A DNA stretch of 64,000 nt from NCBI GenBank assembly GCA_958298945.1, contig OY282610.1, positions 63,795,088 to 63,859,087 of the forward strand. Reading direction: 5' to 3'. Numbering within the stretch: position 1 is the first letter of the stretch; every line of letters starts with the position of its first letter. Below are positions 54,410-64,000 of the stretch, piece after piece. The notes beneath the pieces are model-generated. The model saw only the letters and a program-made list of their open reading frames with translations, did not search any database and had not been told where the DNA came from. This DNA is from Atherix ibis. Lineage: Eukaryota; Arthropoda; Insecta; Diptera; Athericidae. The position numbers and the translations under genes were made by a program.

Positions 54410-57365
54410 GATGAGTACGGACATAAAAATAAGCAGTGCTAATAAATAAATTGACAGTTGACATTATGAATTCTGGACAGTATATGCAACAACCGCTGGA
54501 CAAAAACGAGCCCGATTACCACACGTACCCAAAGTTAATTAGTGAGCACGTCGGTTTTTAATTTCGTCAATACTACGTCCCGTTAACAAAGTCAAAAATA
54601 TGCTGGAAATACGCGGATTTCAAGTCCTAAAGAAAAAAAGGAGAGCGACAACAGAACTCTGCCTTTGTTTTTTATTGATTTGGAGCCTTCTCTAAAAAAT
54701 GAAGATATTTCTAGTATAGAATCGTTATTCTGCACTAAAATGAAAGTAGAAGAACTATATCCACTTCAGAATATCGCCCAGTAAAGTGAGAGCAGCTCTA
54801 GCAAAACGTGCACTCTGTGGAGATAGTCACCCCACGAACTACAAGTAGTACATTTCCTATAAAGAGACGAAAAAAATGTACCAGCGTGGAGAAAAATCCG
54901 GGCTGGGTGTTCAAAGACATCACCAATAGTCATCCCAGGAACATCTTATGCGGCAATAGCTTCTGGCATCACAGACTAGAATATCTAAATCTCAACAACA
55001 GCAGTAACACCAATAGCAGAAACAGCAGCAACAACACCAACATCAGCAACACCAACAAACACGGCCACATCAATTCCCGGTATACCTATTGTTAATCGTT
55101 TATCGTCTATCCTCCTTTGGAATGCTAATGCACTGAGTTCCAAACGACAAGAACTGGATTTATTACAACATGAGAGACACATAGACGTATGTTAGTACTC
55201 ATTACAGAAACACACTTCACATCCAGGTCCAACTTCTGCAAGCGCGACTACACAATTTTCAGAACTGGCGACACTGACCATAGTGCCCACGCTAGTACTG
55301 CCATCCTTACAAAAAATTCCTTATGCTTTTCTTTTCAAACCAACCCCTCACCCTCCAAAAAAAAACCCATTAAACTCCCGTGAATCAGGGTCTGTTCTCC
55401 AAACTCCTGGCAACTCCTTTATTCCTGGTAGTTATTTTAACGCCAAACACTAACAATGTTTTATTCCTGGTGGATTATTCTTAACCAACTGCTTTTTCCG
55501 TCTCCCTACCAAGCCATCTCACCTCCGACTACTACACATTACCCAACTTCCCGCTACCAGCTTCCTGACATACTAGATTATTTTATAGCTAGTCCTATAA
55601 ATTCCTCCACTATACATATTAATTCCCTCCTAGATCTTAACTCCGATAATAGTCCTGTTCTACTAGTCCTTGATTTCCAAGTCCTTGAGTTCTACTAGTC
55701 CTTGATTTACTCTAAAATAGAACACTCCAAGACTTATTAATGGACCAATCGACTGGGAGTTGTTCAAACAATATATTGATAAGCACTTAACATTACAACA
55801 AAGCTTAAAAATAGAACAAGAACAAGATGACGCGGTAAATCATTTTACATGTTTGTTACCAAATGCTACAGCTTCACATAAAAGTAAAAACAGGAAATGT
55901 CCACAAAACCAGATAAATCAACCACTAGCAATTACGCGACTAAGTTACAGAAAAACGCAAAGCAAGAGCTCATTGGCAATAGACAAGAATCAAAATACAA
56001 TATAGAATGCTTTGGAAACTAAACTTCAGTCACGAAAAACAGAACTGTATGGACTGCTCCGAGACAAATATTATCTTATAAAAAAACAATGCACCCTTTA
56101 CGACAAACTGACGGAATCTGTGCCAAAACAGACGCATTTGCTGAACACCTTGCACAAACATTTACTTCACATTAGGACATATAAGACAGAACTCATTGTA
56201 CTTAAATCGAGACAGAACTATCCATTCCCTTCCCCCGAAGGCAATCACTCCTTCCGAAGTTTCCAATTTAATAAAAGTCCTTCCCAAAAACAATGCTCCT
56301 GGCTATAACCTTATCACTTCCAATATACTCCAACAACTTTTTAAAAGATAAATAGTCTTCTTTGCTACACTATATAACTCCATCCGTCGAACAACATATT
56401 TCCCAATCCTCTGGAAATACGCTATTATAAAAATAATCTATAAACCCAATAAACCGTCCCATTTCCTACAGTCCAATAAGTCTCCTTTCCAACTCGAATG
56501 CGCAAATTTAATTCCCAATCATCAATTCAGTTTCTTCTCCGAACACCCCACAACCCAGCAGTGTCTTCGAGTTGTCGATTTCATTGAATCCTCTTTAGAA
56601 AGAAAAGAATAATGTCCCGGTCGGTGTGTTTCTTGATATAAGTCAAACTTCTGAGAGAGTTTGACACCAGGGCTTACTCTGGAAAATCAACCGGACCCTT
56701 TCTTCTACCTCTTTCCTATTCCTAAAATCATTCATTTCCAACTGACACTTCTAAGTTAACGAATCCAACGAACTCTCCAATATCTCTCCGATATTGTCTG
56801 GTGTTCCACAGATGATTCCGAAATTCTCCAAACACTCCAGAACTGGTTTACCAGGCGGAGAATAAAATTCAATGAACGTAAATCTATCCACGTAACTTTC
56901 ACTCTTTGTCGTGAACCACGTCCTCTCATATAACTTAATGGCACCGAAATACCACAACACACCGAAGTTCTAGTTCTTAGAACTGAACAAACGCTTCATA
57001 TTGAGCCCACATTCGAAACTTAAAAAAATATACCTACAACTACTTCGATTTTTGAACAAACGTCCTAAACTAGTAAGTAATAGACAGCAAAGTACTTTTA
57101 TGCAATGCCTAGTGAAACCCATCTGAACTTACAGACTACAATTCCCATCAAATCCAATCCCTTCAATCAAACAAACTCCGTACAATAGTCGACACTCCCT
57201 TTTATGTCCGTAATACTGTTATCCACTATGATCTCAACGTCTCTTTGTGTCTCCAATCACACTAATCCCCTTGTTCATGAACTATCCTCCACTTTCTTTC
57301 CTAAAAACAGCGTCACTGGTCGCGTGATTTACTAAAATCATGTTAATTATTATTATTATTATTAT
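54410..57365 (+). mobile_element. Jockey-like LINE, plus strand, degenerate but long (copy d)
   Basis: The most complete LINE in the window. In order: a gag zinc-knuckle remnant (Cys-Gly-Asp-Ser-His-Pro-Thr-Asn-Tyr-Lys-Gly-Cys, about 54815-54851) and a CAG/CAA-rich tail of ORF1 (about 54990-55065); an endonuclease start (Leu-Leu-Trp-Asn-Ala-Asn-Ala-Leu-Ser-Ser-Lys, about 55110-55145) with Ile-Thr-Glu-Thr-His-Phe (about 55200); endonuclease end (Leu-Pro-Asp-Ile-Leu-Asp-Tyr-Phe, about 55561); RT pieces (Asn-Asn-Ala-Pro-Gly-Tyr-Asn-Leu near 56290; Val-Phe-Leu-Asp-Ile-Ser near 56627; Gln-Gly-Leu-Leu-Trp-Lys-Ile near 56671); and the C-terminal block near 57200-57330 that matches the copy at 57752-58054. 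It ends in an ATT repeat (about 57339-57365). Many frameshifts and stops. The start is uncertain. Confidence 0.75.
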
Positions 57366-57647
57366 GCAAATTTGCCTAGTACTATGTGTAGAGTTGTAGA
57401 TATATGACCAAATCAGCAACTTTGCGTCTTTTGTCAAGTGTAGGTATTTTAAGCAAATTAAGCCGATTTTTAAGCCTGAAAGTCTTAGGCCACAGAGAAT
57501 AAGTATATAGATTTCCATTCTGGGTACAAAAATGGTGTGTCAAAAATTTTTAATAGCAAGAAAACTTTCTGCTCAATAGTTAGTTCTTGATTTACACAGC
57601 TAGTAAAATATTTAATAGATCATTGGATTGATATTATCATCAATATA

Positions 57648-59552
57648 TTGGGTTGTCCGGAAAGTAATTTCGTTGTTTCCCAACAGAGGACTTTTTTTTT
57701 TTTTTATCTGCAACTACAATTTTATTGTAACAAGAAGATTTACATAATATTTTAATTACCAATCTCGTGCATCATGAAGTGGGAGTAAACACCCATCGGG
57801 GCATGGAAGTTAGATTCCTCTAGAAAATCTCTAGGCCATTGTCTCTTAAGTCTTTGCTGAGTGTTTCCGGGGAGGACTGTACAAGACAATTCTCTCACAA
57901 GTGGATTATGATTATAGGGTAAACGGGAGTGAAATTTTTGATATCGGGAAATGCACAGGTCATGAACAAAGGGAACATTTAGGCCACGATGTATTACAGT
58001 GCTACGAACATAAAAGAGGGCATCAACAATTTTACGCAGGATCTTCGATTGCAAGGCCTGGACGCGATAGGAATAGGAAAGTTTCGTTGATTGTATTGTG
58101 GATTAGAAGTTTACTTTTAATTGTTAGTTTCTAGCGTTTGTCCAGTAGTCTAAGAAGTTGTAGGTAACGTCTGTTAGCTTCAGCTCTTTTTAATATAGTA
58201 TGTGGATTCCATGTTAGTCTCTTGTCCAGGTAAAGTCCCAAATAACGCACTTTATCATATTGCGGTAACATGTTGCTATTAAGGTATAAAGGGGTAGGTT
58301 TTCCTTGACAAAGTCTGTTCATTTACCTTCACTCTGTATCTCTTAAACCAAGATTGAAGGTTGTGGATATGGGATTGAAAATTGTTGGAAGCTATGTCAG
58401 GATTTGAATGGGTAGCAAGTATGGCCATATCGTCTGCATAAGTAGCAATGATAGTATTAGGATAAGCTGGGATGTCATGGGTGGGACCAAGGATACTGCC
58501 TTGTGGGACTCCGGCTAGAATAGGATATATTTTCGAGGATTCTGAGTTAATTGCAACTTGGAAATATCGTTGGGAGAGATATGAATTTATGATAAGGTAG
58601 TATGTTGAAGGAAGTAAGCTCTTGAGTTTCCAAAGGAGACCAGGATGCCACACACGATCAAAAGCTTAGGAGATATCTAGAAATACTCCTGGGTAATACT
58701 CTTTCCTCTCAAGAGAGGATGCAATATGATCAACAATGCGATGGCATTGCTGGATAGTGGTGTTCAGATCGGTAACCAAATTGGTGATCAGGAATAATTT
58801 TTTCATTAACTAGAACTGGGTAGAGTCGTTTTAATAGGAGTTTTTCGAATATCTTACTAAGAATTGGTAAGAGGCTGATAGGTCTATAGGAGGAAGGAGA
58901 ATCAATGGATTTATTTGGTTTAGGAATCATTTTAATGACAGAATATTTCCAGTAAGGGAAAATAGGTTGTAATCAGGATACTATTAAAAATATATGTGAA
59001 CCGGCCCAAAACACTTTGAACGCCAATATTCATCGAAAAAACATTATGCTATCTCTTTGGTGGGATTTCCAAGAAATCATTTATTTTGAGCTTCTATCGT
59101 GCAACACAACGATCAATTCTGAAGTGTACTATCATCAGTTGGATAAATTGAATGATTCAATTAAAGAAAAAAGGCCAGAATTGGTCAATAGGAAAGGTAT
59201 AGTGATCCAACAGGATAATGCGAAACCACATATTGCAAGTTTGACACTCGGCAAAAGCTTTTAGAGCTTGGATGGGATATACTGAACTATCCAATATACT
59301 GTCAAGACCGAGCACCTTCCGATTATCATTTGTTCCGGTCTTTACAAAATTTTTGAGATGGTAAAACATTTAATTCAAATGAGGAGATCACTTGGATCAG
59401 TTTTTTGCCAGCAAAGAACAAAAATTTTATGAGCGTGGAACCATGGTACTGCCAGAAAAATGGCAAAGGGTATTGGATCAGACTGGAAAATATTTAATTG
59501 AATAAAATATTAATTCACTTTAAGAAAATCGTCTTTCATTTTTTATAAAAAA
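57648..59552 (+). mobile_element. Cecropia-like mariner (copy C), interrupted by a LINE
   Basis: The left end TTGGGTTGTCCGGAAAGTAA follows TA (57646-57647) and continues to about 57689, where a minus-strand LINE begins. Mariner sequence resumes at about 58996 in the middle of the transposase (Glu-Pro-Ala-Gln-Asn) and runs to the C-terminus (Gln-Tyr/Lys-Tyr-Leu-Ile-Glu, stop near 59504). The right inverted repeat is missing. Second catalytic region Gln-Gln-Asp-Asn-Ala-Lys-Pro-His is present near 59210; a frameshift follows. About the first half of the transposase is absent on both sides of the LINE. Confidence 0.82.
57690..58995 (-). mobile_element. Jockey-like LINE (copy e), inserted in mariner copy C
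   Basis: 5'-truncated LINE on the minus strand. Its poly(A) tail is the T-run at 57690-57704, directly against the mariner. Minus-strand readings in order: Ser-Tyr-Arg-Pro-Ile-Ser-Leu-Leu-Pro and Asp-His-Gln-Phe-Gly-Tyr-Arg (58730-58930); Ala-Gly-Val-Pro-Gln-Gly-Ser-Ile-Leu-Gly-Pro (about 58510) and Thr-Tyr-Ala-Asp-Asp-Met-Ala-Ile-Leu-Ala (about 58430), the intact RT catalytic box; Lys-Val-Arg-Tyr-Leu-Gly-Leu-Tyr-Leu-Asp-Lys-Arg-Leu-Thr-Trp (about 58200-58255); and the C-terminal block at 57752-58054. It is the best copy of the family at 1-660, 1045-1945 and 31965-34190, though several frameshifts remain. Confidence 0.88.
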
Positions 59553-60266
59553 GAATTACAACATTTTTGCAGGTGTTTTTTTTTTTGCTTTTTTATAATT
59601 AAAGAACATCGGATAATAGCATATTCGAATTCATTTAGCAATAGTGTGACCAAAATTATCCATTACTTTCCAATATTTTCGACGCAATGTGTTAGTCACT
59701 TTCGAATCTACTAAATTTAAACAATAATACTAGTTAGCCGGCAAATGATCCAGCGAGGAAAGATTATGCGTTTGTAAAATACTGCTAATAAGGTAAAATA
59801 TACTGAAAATTTGAAGAACATATTACATATACGCGTACATATGTGCACGTCTACCGCTCAGTCTCTCAGAAAAGAGTTTTAGGAATTGTTCCAATATGTT
59901 ATACTCTATATAAGATAAAATTCTCTTGTTACCTGCTAATAAGATACCACACCTGATGTTCAGGTAATTTTAAAGAATTCTGCCAAAAAGGGACAAACTA
60001 AAAAGGCCAAAAATAATTTTGCACACTCAAAATTTTTGAACATTTTTATGTTATTGAAAATAAGGAAATAAAATACAAATCTTTTATTATTTATTTTTGT
60101 TCGGTAATTTTCATTTAATACCGATCCCAATAGCAACTCTTTTAATAATACGTAAAATCTATGGGCAACTAATAATTTCAAAGAAGAAGAAGTTTTAAAA
60201 AAGAATTGTTTTATCGGACCACTTTTATTAGCTTTACAAAAAATACCTTAAATCCGCTGTTTGCTT

Positions 60267-61536
60267 ATATATGTATAAGCTTAAATCTGCTGTTTGGTCA
60301 TAGATGGCGTGAGTGAGCGTATTAAGCTACCATGGGCACGCCATACTTTTTTTTATGAGTTTGACATCTGTCAACATTAATCAGTGCACATTGTGAGCAA
60401 TTTCGTACAACAACATACACTTTTCCTTTGGTAATCATGTCTAGTTTTGTGCCAGGAAAAGAGCATATGCGGGGAGCTCTGCTTTTCTGCTTCAATTTGA
60501 AGAAATCGGCTGCCGAATCGCATCGAATGCTTATGGAGGCCTATGGTGACAGTGCTTTATCGGAAATAACGTGCCGAGATTGGTTTTGAAAGGACGGTAA
60601 TTTTAACTTGTGGGACAAGCGTGAAAATCGGCCTAGGAAGGTTGAGGACCATCAATTGCAGGTTTTTTTGGACGAAGACGATACCCAATTGCAAAAAATG
60701 CTCGCGGAGCAATTGGGTGTTACTCAACCAGCCATTTCCATGTGTCTGCGTCCCATGGGGAAGATTGAAAAGATCGGATAATGAGTGCCACATGAATTGA
60801 ACGATAGGCAGATGGAGCGATGCCAAAACACATGCGAAATCTTGCTCGCCAGACAAAAAAGAAAGTCGTTCCTGCATCTGATTATGACAGCCATGAAAAG
60901 TGGATACATTTTGAGAATCTTCAAGCCAAGAAATCGTGTGTTGATCCCGGCCAATCATCAACATCTTCCCCAAGACAAAATCGCTTCGGACGGAAGACGA
61001 TGCTGTGCGTTTGGTGGTATCAGGAGGGTATCGTCTACTATGAGATGTTCAAACCTGGTGAAACTGTCAATGCCCACCGCTACCACCAACAACTGATCAA
61101 ATTGCACCGTGCTCTGTGTGAAAAATGGACGGATTATCAACAAAAGACATGACAAGCTAATTTTCCTCAACGACAACGCACCATCGCACACGTCAAAAAT
61201 GGTCTGAAACTACTTCGAGACACTGAACTGGGAGGTGCTACCCCACCTCGCTTATTCATCATACCTGGGCCATTCCGACTACCACCTGTTTTCCTTGATG
61301 GCACACGCGCTCGCTGAGCAGCACTTCGATTCTTACGAAAACGTCCGAAAATGTCTTGATGAGTGGTTTGCCTCGAAAGAGAAGGAATTTTTTTGGCTTG
61401 GTATCCACAAATTGCCCGAGAGATGGGAAAAATGTGTAGCTAGCGAGGGCAAGTACTTTGAATAAATTTGTTTTAGCTTTCTATGAAAAAAAAACATGTA
61501 CCTTTTTGACTTAAAAGCTTATATATATACACCTGG
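60267..61536 (+). mobile_element. Mos1-like mariner (copy M5)
   Basis: The right end ...CACCTGG at 61536 is followed by TA. The left end is rearranged: the outer CCAGG of the family is replaced by TATATAT, and the inner AAATC(C/T)GCTGTTTG word appears twice (60250-60263 and 60284-60297). The body carries the full-length but dead transposase. Confidence 0.88.
60437..61465 (+). pseudogene. Mos1-like transposase pseudogene (M5)
   Basis: Near full-length Mos1-type reading (Met-Ser-Ser-Phe-Val-Pro-Gly-Lys...) that keeps the first HTH, absent in M1. Stops include TGA at 60587-60589 after Asp-Trp-Phe, and TAA-TGA at about 60779-60784. Further on, Arg-Gln-Lys-Arg-Lys-Ser-Phe-Leu-His leads to a changed first catalytic region (Thr-Ala-Met-Lys-style reading at about 60886-60900 in place of Thr-Gly-Asp-Glu-Lys). 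Asn-Asp-Asn-Ala-Pro-Ser-His-Thr (about 61170-61190) holds the second Asp; the same in-frame TGA as in M1 follows after Lys-Met-Val. The third catalytic region is altered (Gly-His-Ser-Asp-Tyr-His). The C-terminus Lys-Tyr-Phe-Glu ends at 61465. Confidence 0.85.
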
Positions 61537-62448
61537 TATTAATGCACACAAAAAAACTATGTCAAAGTTTGTGTTTTACAATATTCTACAGGATATAAAA
61601 TAAATTAAAAATTTGTTATACATTCTGATATGTTGCAATCAAAAAATAATTGAACAAATTAACAAATTATTGAAAATTGCTTACAAAATCAACTTTATAT
61701 TGCGTGTTTTGATCACCTTTAAATTCTTAATCCACGTACCTCTGAACAATAAATAAAAAAACACGATAAGACATTTTATACAGACACAAGTAAATAAAAC
61801 AAAAATTATATCTGTTTATTTGATAGAACAGTCGCTAATTGCCATATGATTATTTGCTCCAAAAAGCAATGTGTTAGTCACTTTCGAATCTACTAAATTT
61901 AAACAATAATACTAGTTAGCCGGCAAATGATCCAGCGAGGAAAGATTATGCGTTTGTAAAATACTGCTAATAAGGTAAAATATACTGAAAATTTGAAGAA
62001 CATATTACATATACGCGTACATATGTGCACGTCTACCGCTCAGTCTCTCAGAAAAGAGTTTTAGGAATTGTTCCAATATGTTATACTCTATATAAGATAA
62101 AATTCTCTTGTTACCTGCTAATAAGATACCACACCTGATGTTCAGGTAATTTTAAAGAATTCTGCCAAAAAGGGACAAACTAAAAAGGCCAAAAATAATT
62201 TTGCACACTCAAAATTTTTGAACATTTTTATGTTATTGAAAATAAGGAAATAAAATACAAATCTTTTATTATTTATTTTTGTTCGGTAATTTTCATTTAA
62301 TACCGATCCCAATAGCAACTCTTTTAATAATACGTAAAATCTATGGGCAACTAATAATTTCAAAGAAGAAGAAGTTTTAAAAAAGAATTGTTTTATCGGA
62401 CCACTTTTATTAGCTTTACAAAAAATACCTTAAATCCGCTGTTTGCTT

Positions 62449-63715
62449 ATATATGTATAAGCTTAAATCTGCTGTTTGGTCATAGATGGCGTGAGTGAGC
62501 GTATTAAGCTACCATGGGCACGCCATACTTTTTTTTATGAGTTTGACATCTGTCAACATTAATCAGTGCACATTGTGAGCAATTTCGTACAACAACATAC
62601 ACTTTTCCTTTGGTAATCATGTCTAGTTTTGTGCCAGGAAAAGAGCATATGCGGGGAGCTCTGCTTTTCTGCTTCAATTTGAAGAAATCGGCTGCCGAAT
62701 CGCATCGAATGCTTATGGAGGCCTATGGTGACAGTGCTTTATCGGAAATAACGTGCCGAGATTGGTTTTGAAAGGACGGTAATTTTAACTTGTGGGACAA
62801 GCGTGAAAATCGGCCTAGGAAGGTTGAGGACCATCAATTGCAGGTTTTTTTGGACGAAGACGATACCCAATTGCAAAAAATGCTCGCGGAGCAATTGGGT
62901 GTTACTCAACCAGCCATTTCCATGTGTCTGCGTCCCATGGGGAAGATTGAAAAGATCGGATAATGAGTGCCACATGAATTGAACGATAGGCAGATGGAGC
63001 GATGCCAAAACACATGCGAAATCTTGCTCGCCAGACAAAAAAGAAAGTCGTTCCTGCATCTGATTATGACAGCCATGAAAAGTGGATACATTTTGAGAAT
63101 CTTCAAGCCAAGAAATCGTGTGTTGATCCCGGCCAATCATCATCTTCCCCAAGACAAAATCGCTTCGGACGGAAGACGATGCTGTGCGTTTGGTGGTATC
63201 AGGAGGGTATCGTCTACTATGAGATGTTCAAACCTGGTGAAACTGTCAATGCCCACCGCTACCACCAACAACTGATCAAATTGCACCGTGCTCTGTGTGA
63301 AAAATGGACGGATTATCAACAAAAGACATGACAAGCTAATTTTCCTCAACGACAACGCACCATCGCACACGTCAAAAATGGTCTGAAACTACTTCGAGAC
63401 ACTGAACTGGGAGGTGCTACCCCACCTCGCTTATTCATCATACCTGGGCCATTCCGACTACCACCTGTTTTCCTTGATGGCACACGCGCTCGCTGAGCAG
63501 CACTTCGATTCTTACGAAAACGTCCGAAAATGTCTTGATGAGTGGTTTGCCTCGAAAGAGAAGGAATTTTTTTGGCTTGGTATCCACAAATTGCCCGAGA
63601 GATGGGAAAAATGTGTAGCTAGCGAGGGCAAGTACTTTGAATAAATTTGTTTTAGCTTTCTATGAAAAAAAAACATGTACCTTTTTGACTTAAAAGCTTA
63701 TATATATACACCTGG
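62449..63715 (+). mobile_element. Mos1-like mariner (copy M6), duplicate of M5
   Basis: Copied with the segment rather than by transposition: flanks outside the element are duplicated too, and the rearranged left end is identical to M5. Right end at 63715, followed by TA. Confidence 0.88.
62619..63644 (+). pseudogene. Mos1-like transposase pseudogene (M6)
   Basis: Carries the same stops and changed residues as M5, plus the 3-bp loss near 63138, which removes one codon in the Pro-Gly-Gln-Ser-Ser region. Not functional. Confidence 0.85.
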
Positions 63716-64000
63716 TATTAATGCACACAAAAAAACTATGTCAAAGTTTGTGTTTTACAATATTCTACAGGATATAAAATAAATTAAAAATTTGTTATAC
63801 ATTCTGATATGTTGCAATCAAAAAATAATTGAACAAATTAACAAATTATTGAAAATTGCTTACAAAATCAACTTTATATTGCGTGTTTTGATCACCTTTA
63901 AATTCTTAATCCACGTACCTCTGAACAATAAATAAAAAAACACGATAAGACATTTTATACAGACACAAGTAAATAAAACAAAAATTATATCTGTTTATTT

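Larger units (their letters stand above)
59684..61865. repeat. Tandem segmental duplication, unit 1 (2182 bp)
   Basis: Repeats immediately as 61866 onward. The only difference found by eye is a 3-bp loss in unit 2 (the ATCAACATC stretch near 60957 reads ATCATC near 63138). The unit includes AT-rich flank and the whole Mos1-like copy M5. Confidence 0.95.
61866..64000. repeat. Tandem segmental duplication, unit 2 (cut by window edge)
   Basis: 2135 bp of the second unit are present and match unit 1 to the last base of the window, so the true right boundary, and whether a third unit exists, cannot be seen. Confidence 0.95.

Noticed and set aside
59960..60181. 73-codon minus-strand frame repeated at 62142-62363
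   Set aside because: Its repetition is explained by the segmental duplication, and it has no recognisable motif or splice context.
60557..60973. Minus-strand frames over M5 and M6 (138 and 137 codons)
   Set aside because: Antisense of the Mos1-like transposase; the plus-strand reading carries the motifs.

Overview
This is an AT-rich eukaryotic window, almost certainly insect and probably a fly (Diptera). The evidence is one very long coding exon full of Ser/Asn/Thr/Ala runs with a matched splice acceptor and donor, non-LTR retrotransposons of the Jockey type and of an RNase H-bearing type, a P-element/THAP9-type DNA transposon family, and an unusually mixed set of mariner/Tc1 elements. There are no bacterial operons and no CRISPR array. 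The species cannot be named from the sequence alone.

Layout. 1-1950: two minus-strand copies of a Jockey-like LINE. 2140-3776: a Tc1 remnant, then a deleted mariner. 5.4-7.7 kb: foldback hairpins and a mariner remnant. 7.85-9.9 kb: a minus-strand RNase H LINE abutting a rosa-like (D,D41D) element. 11.55-13.1 kb: a non-autonomous P-like element with 27-bp inverted repeats. 13.9-15.7 kb: a LINE fragment, then a Mos1-like mariner with both ends intact. 17.7-21.6 kb: a LINE scrap, a short P-like derivative, a rosa-like fragment and a mariner remnant. 23.6-29.4 kb: four mariner or hairpin pieces, then the P-like copy that still carries transposase sequence and is itself interrupted by a 310-bp MITE. 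30.6-34.2 kb: LINE and rosa scraps, then a LINE interrupted by the only intact transposase gene in the window (350 aa, 32416-33468). 34.7-41.3 kb: broken mariners of several lineages and a LINE RT remnant. 41.3-45.2 kb: tandem repeats, a lone mariner end, and the plus-strand RNase H LINE. 46.7-49.6 kb: the single host gene exon recognised here, on the minus strand. 50-50.6 kb: a four-unit tandem repeat. 54.4-57.4 kb: a plus-strand Jockey-like LINE with gag zinc knuckle, endonuclease and RT remnants. 57.6-59.6 kb: a mariner interrupted by a minus-strand LINE. 59.7 kb to the end: a 2.18-kb tandem duplication, each unit carrying a dead Mos1-like mariner.

How it fits together. Almost everything recognisable is transposable, and nested insertions give relative ages: LINE before intact mariner, P-like element before MITE, mariner before LINE. 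Only the mariner at 32359-33634 looks capable of encoding a working protein. Across the window there are also about a dozen short inverted duplications (16-42-bp arms, mostly short loops). Several lie inside elements whose sister copies lack the second arm, so they look like template-switch (snap-back) events rather than transposon ends. Boundaries given for degenerate elements are approximate unless terminal repeats are stated.
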